Positions 60,130 to 64,000 of a stretch of DNA of 64,000 nt are shown in pieces. Source of the DNA: Actinokineospora bangkokensis (GTDB lineage: Bacteria; Actinomycetota; Actinomycetes; Mycobacteriales; Pseudonocardiaceae); NCBI RefSeq assembly GCF_001940455.1, contig NZ_MKQR01000017.1, positions 110,707 to 174,706 of the forward strand. The letters run 5' to 3'. The first letter of the stretch is position 1. The number at the start of each line of letters is the position of its first letter. Both the position numbers and the translations under genes were made by a program. Below the pieces are notes generated by a model. That model searched no databases. It had not been told where the DNA came from and saw only the letters and a list, made by a program, of their open reading frames with translations.

Positions 60130-60777
60130 CTAGGTGGTGCGGAAGGGGCTGGTGGTGATGTGGTCGACGAGGTCTTCCACGGAGGAGTAGATGGCCTGGG
60201 CGCCTGCCTCCTTCAGCTCCGCCTCCCCGAACCCGCCCGTCAGCAGCCCCACGGCGGGCAGGCCTGCCGAGCGGGAGGCCTGGCAGTCCCAGGTCGAGTC
60301 GCCGAGGGTGACGCCGGTGGGTTCGGAGACCTCGGTGAGGGCCGCCTTGATGAGGTCGGGGGCGGGTTTGGTGGCCTCGACGTCGTCGGAGGTGGTGCGG
60401 GGGAGGTGGGTGGCGTCGAGGAGGTGGAGGAAGTGGTCGACGTGCTGGGGTTGGCCGGAGGTGGCGAGGACGATGCTGTGGCCGCTGTCGGTGAGGACGT
60501 CGAAGAGGCGGTCGACGCCGGGGAAGGGGCGGACCTCGTCGATGAGGCGGTCGAACTCGGTGGTCCAGCGGGAGCGGACCTCGTCGCCGAAGGCGCGGTC
60601 GAAGTCGGTGCCCGCGACCTCGGGGACGAGGCGGTCGCCGCCCATGCCGATGCTGCGGTGCAGGCGCCAGACCGGGACGGTGCGGCCGACGGTGAGGAAG
60701 GCGCGGTACCAGGCGATGGCGTGGTGGTAGTTCGTGTCGACGAGGGTTCCGTCCACGTCCAGGACTGCTGCGGGCAT
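60130..60777 (-). CDS. HAD-superfamily phosphatase-like hydrolase
   Basis: A 215-residue HAD hydrolase: motif I VLDVDGTLVDTNYHHA (residue 5-20), motif II LATSGQP, Lys in VEATKPAPDLI, motif IV TLGDSTWDCQASRSAG. The cap is the small helical type found in beta-phosphoglucomutase and phosphoglycolate phosphatase relatives. Substrate unknown. ATG 60777; next upstream gene (DUF3140-like) ends 39 bp away, on the same strand. Confidence 0.85.
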   Translation of the reverse strand: MPAAVLDVDGTLVDTNYHHAIAWYRAFLTVGRTVPVWRLHRSIGMGGDRLVPEVAGTDFDRAFGDEVRSRWTTEFDRLIDEVRPFPGVDRLFDVLTDSGHSIVLATSGQPQHVDHFLHLLDATHLPRTTSDDVEATKPAPDLIKAALTEVSEPTGVTLGDSTWDCQASRSAGLPAVGLLTGGFGEAELKEAGAQAIYSSVEDLVDHITTSPFRTT

Positions 60778-60816
60778 GGGTGGGGTATGCCCGGTGCGGG
60801 AGGGGTGAAACCCCCC

Positions 60817-61143
60817 TCACAGGGGGTCGTGGCCCCAGTTCATCAGCGAGTAGCGCCACTTGCTGTGCTCGACGTCCCCGCTGGGGCGCTGGGCGAGGTG
60901 GCGGTGGACGTAACCGGTCACCTTGCGCATGTGCCGGTAGTCGTCGTCGCTGAGGTCGGCCACCTTGGTGCGCAGCAGCTCGACGATGCGGCGGCCGGAG
61001 CGGTGGCCGGTGGACTCGCCGCCGGAGGACTGGCCGACGGACTTGGACTCGTCGGTGGCCAACCACTCCTCCAGCGCCGCCGGGGTCATGGTGACCGCGT
61101 CGTCGAAGTCGGACCGGATCTCGCGCTGCTCGTCGGTGTCCAT
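60817..61143 (-). CDS. DUF3140 family protein
   Basis: A 108-residue protein matching the DUF3140 pattern as I remember it: an N-terminal helix with the VTMTPAALEEWLATDES segment, a GGESTGHRSGRRIVELLRTKVADLSDDDYRHMRKVTGYVHRHL core and a WRYSLMNWGHDPL ending. Suggested DNA binding in annotations is not proven. ATG 61143. It lies between the HAD gene and a spermidine-synthase-like gene, all on the same strand. Confidence 0.8.
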   Translation of the reverse strand: MDTDEQREIRSDFDDAVTMTPAALEEWLATDESKSVGQSSGGESTGHRSGRRIVELLRTKVADLSDDDYRHMRKVTGYVHRHLAQRPSGDVEHSKWRYSLMNWGHDPL

Positions 61144-61186
61144 GCCGGACGGCTACCCCGCGCGCCCGCGCGGCACGCGTGCCGGT

Positions 61187-62017
61187 TCAGGTGAACATCT
61201 CCGGCGGCAGCGGGGAGGCCACCGGCTCGTCGTCGGTGATCGGGTCGCCCATCAGCTCGGCGCCGGGCACCACCCGCGCGGGGAACACCGCGCCTGCGGC
61301 GAGCCCGGCGACCTCCGCCACCGGCAGCTCGTCGCGGGAGGCGGCGACGACCACGTTGGCGAAGCGCCTGCCGCGCAGCACCGCGGGCTCGCCCACCACC
61401 ACGACGTGCTCGAACACCGCGCCGAGGGTGCCGACGACCCGGCGGACGAAGGCCAGCCCCGGCCCGTCGGTGACGTTGGCCAGGCACACCCCGCCCGCCG
61501 CCAGCGCCTTGTCCACATCGGACACCGAGCCGAGGGTGACCATGCCCGCGGGGATGGTGGCCTGGTGGAACGCGTCGAGCACGACCACGTCCCACTCCCC
61601 CGCGGCCGCGGCCGCCAGCGCCGCCCGCCCGTCGCCCACCTCGACCGCCAGGCCGGGGACCGCGCGCAGGCCCAGCTGCGCCGACACCAGCTCGACCAGC
61701 AGGTCGTCGGCGTCGACGAGCAGCTGCCGGGAGCCGGGGCGGGTGGCGGCGGCGTAGCGGGCCAGCGACCCGGCGCCGCCGCCGACGTGCAGCACCGCCA
61801 GCGGCCCGGGGCGCAGGCAGTCGAGCACGTCGCCGATGCGGCGCATGTAGTCGAACTCCAGGTGGGCGGGCTCGTCGAGGTCGACGTAGGACTGCGCCAC
61901 CCCGCCCACCGACAGCAGCCAGCCGCTGGGCCGGTCCGCGTCCTGGAGCAGTTCGGCCTCACCGAGGCGGACGCGGTGGCGGCCCGGTCGGGGCGCGGGT
62001 GGGGCGTTCACCTGCAC
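61187..62017 (-). CDS. Spermidine-synthase-like protein (Rossmann methyltransferase fold)
   Basis: A 276-residue protein with the polyamine-synthase-like architecture: N-terminal beta strands (QSYVDLDEPAHLEFDYMRRI), VLHVGGGAGSLARYAAATRPGSR nucleotide-binding motif, LLVDADDLL acidic end of strand 2 and VVVLDAFHQATIP in place of the classical active-site DSTDP. The missing active-site Asp pair makes real spermidine synthase activity doubtful; it fits the actinobacterial family of unknown role. GTG 62017. Confidence 0.75.
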   Translation of the reverse strand: MQVNAPPAPRPGRHRVRLGEAELLQDADRPSGWLLSVGGVAQSYVDLDEPAHLEFDYMRRIGDVLDCLRPGPLAVLHVGGGAGSLARYAAATRPGSRQLLVDADDLLVELVSAQLGLRAVPGLAVEVGDGRAALAAAAAGEWDVVVLDAFHQATIPAGMVTLGSVSDVDKALAAGGVCLANVTDGPGLAFVRRVVGTLGAVFEHVVVVGEPAVLRGRRFANVVVAASRDELPVAEVAGLAAGAVFPARVVPGAELMGDPITDDEPVASPLPPEMFT

Positions 62018-62111
62018 AGCTCACCACACCGGCCCGCGCGCCGCGCACGACCTCGCGGCCGCACACCGGAGCAGGGCTCGCCGCAGCCGCGGGACCGCGC
62101 ACCGGGTGGGT

Positions 62112-62154
62112 ACGCGGGGCCCGGCGCCGTGGGGGAGGCAGCCGGGCCCCGCGT
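62112..62154 (-). terminator. Hairpin downstream of the polyol dehydrogenase
   Basis: ACGCGGGGCCCGGC (62112-62125) pairs with GCCGGGCCCCGCGT (62141-62154) just past the dehydrogenase stop (62169, minus strand). Confidence 0.7.
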
Positions 62155-62168
62155 GGTCTGCGACCGGG

Positions 62169-63158
62169 TCAGCAGAGGACCTGGATCTTGCGCCCGATGC
62201 CGTTCTTGAACTTCTCCAGCGCCGCGGCGTAGTCGGCCAGCGGCACCCGGTCGGAGATGAACACCTCGGGGTCGAGCACGCCGGTGGCGAACAGGTCGGC
62301 GGCGCGCTCGTAGGAGTGCAGCACCGCCATCGAGCCGGTGATGGTGATCTCCTGGTTGTAGATCTTGTACGGCTCGATGGTCACCCTGGCGGAGTAGTCC
62401 GAGACGCCGAACTGCAGGAAGGTGCCGCCGGGGGCGACCCGGTCGATGCCGTCCTGGATGGCCTTGGCGTTGCCGGTGGCGTCGATGACCAGGTCCCAGC
62501 CGCGCGGGGCCTCGATCTCGTCGGCCGAGCGGGCGGTGTTGGTGACGCCGAGCTGCACGGCGGTCTTGAGCCGCTCGTCGTTGAGGTCGACCACGTCGAT
62601 CGACGCCGCGCCGGTGAGCTTGGCCAGCTGGAGCATCATCAGGCCCATGGTGCCCGAGCCGTAGATCAGCACCCGGGTGGCCATCTTCGCGCGCAGCACG
62701 TCGTAGCCGCGCACCGCGCACGACAGCGGCTCGATCAGCGCCGCGTCCTCGGTGCGCACGTGGTCGGGGAGCACGACGCAGTTGGCGACCGGCGCCACGG
62801 CGTACTCCGCGGCCCCGCCCGGCTTGGACACCCCGATGGCGTTCCAGCGCTCGCAGAGGTTGTTGTGCCCGTTGCGGCACATCCGGCACTCGAAGCAGTA
62901 CAGCGACGGGTCCACCGCGACCCGGTCGCCCACCTTGACCTCGGTGACGTCCTTGCCCACCTCGGCGACGACCCCCGCGAACTCGTGCCCGGGCACGATC
63001 GGCAGCGTCGGGGCGAACTCGCCCTGCAGGATGTGCAGGTCGGTGCCGCACAGGCCGCAGGCGGCGACGTCGACCACCACGTCCCGGGGGCCCGGGGTGG
63101 GGTCGGGCACCTCGGTGACCTCGACCGACCCGATCCCGGTGATGACAGCGGCCTTCAT
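62169..63158 (-). CDS. Zinc-dependent polyol/alcohol dehydrogenase
   Basis: Medium-chain dehydrogenase of 329 residues. Catalytic zinc ligands sit in CGLCGTDLHILQ and GHEFAGVVAEVG. The structural zinc Cys cluster is CFECRMCRNGHNNLC. The cofactor fold is IYGSGTMGLMMLQLAK. It resembles sorbitol/mannitol/threitol dehydrogenases. ATG 63158 overlaps the stop of the permease upstream (ATGA), tying it to a sugar-alcohol ABC importer whose substrate it would oxidise to a ketose. Confidence 0.87.
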   Translation of the reverse strand: MKAAVITGIGSVEVTEVPDPTPGPRDVVVDVAACGLCGTDLHILQGEFAPTLPIVPGHEFAGVVAEVGKDVTEVKVGDRVAVDPSLYCFECRMCRNGHNNLCERWNAIGVSKPGGAAEYAVAPVANCVVLPDHVRTEDAALIEPLSCAVRGYDVLRAKMATRVLIYGSGTMGLMMLQLAKLTGAASIDVVDLNDERLKTAVQLGVTNTARSADEIEAPRGWDLVIDATGNAKAIQDGIDRVAPGGTFLQFGVSDYSARVTIEPYKIYNQEITITGSMAVLHSYERAADLFATGVLDPEVFISDRVPLADYAAALEKFKNGIGRKIQVLC

Positions 63159-64000
63159 TTCACAGCTCCCAGCGACAGGCCCTGGACCAGCTTGTCCTGG
63201 GCGGCGAACCCGGCGATGAGCACGGGCAGGGACACGACCACCGCGGCGGCGCACAGCTTGGCCAGGAACAGGCCCTGGCTGGTGACGAACCCGGTCAGGT
63301 AGACCGGCGCGGTGCCCGCCACGACCCCGGTGAGCACCCGGGCGAACAGCAGCTCGTTCCAGCTGAAGATGAAGCAGATCAGCGCGGTGGCGGCGATGCC
63401 GGGCAGCGCGATCGGGGCCACCACCCGGCGCAGGGTGACCAGCAGCCCGGCGCCGTCGATGGCCGCGGCCTCCAGGATCTCCTTGGGCACCTCGGCCAGG
63501 AACGAGCGCATCAGCCACACCGCGATCGGCAGGTTCATCGAGGTGTAGAGCAGGGTCAGGAACGAGATGTTGTCGAGCATCCCGGAGTACTGGGCGACCA
63601 GGTAGATCGGCAGCATCGCGGCCACGACCGGCATCATCTTGGTGGACAGGAAGAAGAACAGGACATCGGTCCACTTCTCCACCGGCTTGATGCTCAGCGC
63701 GTAGGCGGCCGGGATGGCCAGCAGCAGCACCAGCACCGTCGAGCCCACGCTCGCGCTCAGCGAGTTGATCAGCGGCGGCCACGGCTCGGAGTCGAAGAAC
63801 GTCGCGTAGGACTCGGTGGTCAGCGGCGCGAGCAGCGACGGCGGGTTGGTCGCGGCGTTGGGCTCGCTGTGGAAGGAGGTCAGCACCATCCACAGCACCG
63901 GGGCGAAGAACAGCAGCGCGCAGATCCAGGCGATCGCCCCCCACGGCCGCCACGCCTTCTTCGTCGAGTTGACCCGGACCTCCCGGCGCCCCGGGGCGTC
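63155..64000 (-). CDS. Polyol-type ABC transporter permease, 5' end outside the window
   Basis: MalG-like permease, at least 281 residues visible, reading open to the right edge. The first helix is CALLFFAPVLWMVLTSFH; SVGSTVLVLLLAIPAAYAL and FLSTKMMPVVAAMLPIYL follow. The EAA loop is EILEAAAIDGAGLLVTLRRVVAPIALP. KMMP and the LSIKPVEKWTDVLFFF segment resemble sorbitol/mannitol permeases. A GTG at 63898 could be used as a start but would delete the first helix, so the gene starts beyond 64000. Confidence 0.87.
   Translation of the reverse strand, partial: DAPGRREVRVNSTKKAWRPWGAIAWICALLFFAPVLWMVLTSFHSEPNAATNPPSLLAPLTTESYATFFDSEPWPPLINSLSASVGSTVLVLLLAIPAAYALSIKPVEKWTDVLFFFLSTKMMPVVAAMLPIYLVAQYSGMLDNISFLTLLYTSMNLPIAVWLMRSFLAEVPKEILEAAAIDGAGLLVTLRRVVAPIALPGIAATALICFIFSWNELLFARVLTGVVAGTAPVYLTGFVTSQGLFLAKLCAAAVVVSLPVLIAGFAAQDKLVQGLSLGAVK

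Noticed and set aside
61187-62017. True spermidine synthase
   Set aside because: The active-site Asp pattern is replaced by LDAFHQ; the fold matches but the function is not supported.
1-64000. tRNA, rRNA or riboswitch genes
   Set aside because: I scanned the intergenic gaps for cloverleaf ends and known riboswitch cores and recognised none; a tool-based search could still find a divergent one.

Overview
The window is about 64 kb of very GC-rich DNA with frequent GTG starts, ATGA/GTGA start-stop overlaps, IdeR- and DasR-type operators and actinobacterial protein families. It is almost certainly a chromosomal segment of a filamentous actinomycete, most plausibly Pseudonocardiales (Saccharothrix/Actinokineospora-like). 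The order and genus are inferences from protein style, not a database result. I saw no rRNA, tRNA, CRISPR array, transposase or phage gene.

Layout. 0-7.6 kb: exopolysaccharide block with GDP-fucose synthesis (gmd, fcl), a WcaI-like glycosyltransferase, an LCP phosphotransferase, a WcaJ-like initiating sugar transferase and a Wzz/BY-kinase fusion. 7.7-13.1 kb: ParE and ParC type II topoisomerase subunits, ParC interrupted by a 265-residue intein with a decayed endonuclease. 13.2-13.9 kb: a secreted AA10 lytic polysaccharide monooxygenase behind a DasR operator. 13.9-17.9 kb: methionine-salvage operon (SfnB/DszC-like flavoprotein, mtnA, mtnC, mtnB, mtnD). 18.0-21.7 kb: an unnamed four-gene unit with an FtsK/HerA-type ATPase and two small paralogous helical proteins sharing a YAxRL tail. 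21.9-26.2 kb: housekeeping genes (DJ-1/PfpI, AAA kinase, phosphodiesterase, CorA-like, aldo/keto reductase). 26.7-30.5 kb: xylose genes xylB-xylA and a divergent ROK regulator with an operator between them. 30.6-50.1 kb: alpha-glucan island (secreted alpha-amylase, alpha-glucosidase, LacI regulator, ABC transporter with its ATPase, two surface-anchored paralogues, a 1890-residue bifunctional amylase-pullulanase). 50.4-54.7 kb: APC permease, STAS protein, Ser/Thr kinase. 54.8-58.1 kb: efeUOB iron uptake behind an IdeR-like box. 58.1-64 kb: a large orphan protein, HAD hydrolase, DUF3140-like protein, spermidine-synthase-like protein, and the end of a polyol ABC transporter/dehydrogenase operon.

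How the genes work together. Secreted amylase and amylase-pullulanase would cut starch and pullulan. The binding lipoprotein and two permeases, energised by the MsmK/UgpC-type ATPase, would import the oligosaccharides, and the cytoplasmic alpha-glucosidase would finish them under LacI control. Xylose and polyol modules extend the sugar theme, and the LPMO adds chitin.

The most unusual signal is not a protein. Four copies (plus a decayed fifth) of a roughly 211-216 bp intergenic element occur at 2.8, 3.2, 26.5 and 50.2 kb. Each folds into a nested hairpin whose stems change by compensatory substitutions. All five non-Watson-Crick pairs in the two main stems are U-G in one orientation, arguing for selection on a single-stranded (RNA or ssDNA) fold.
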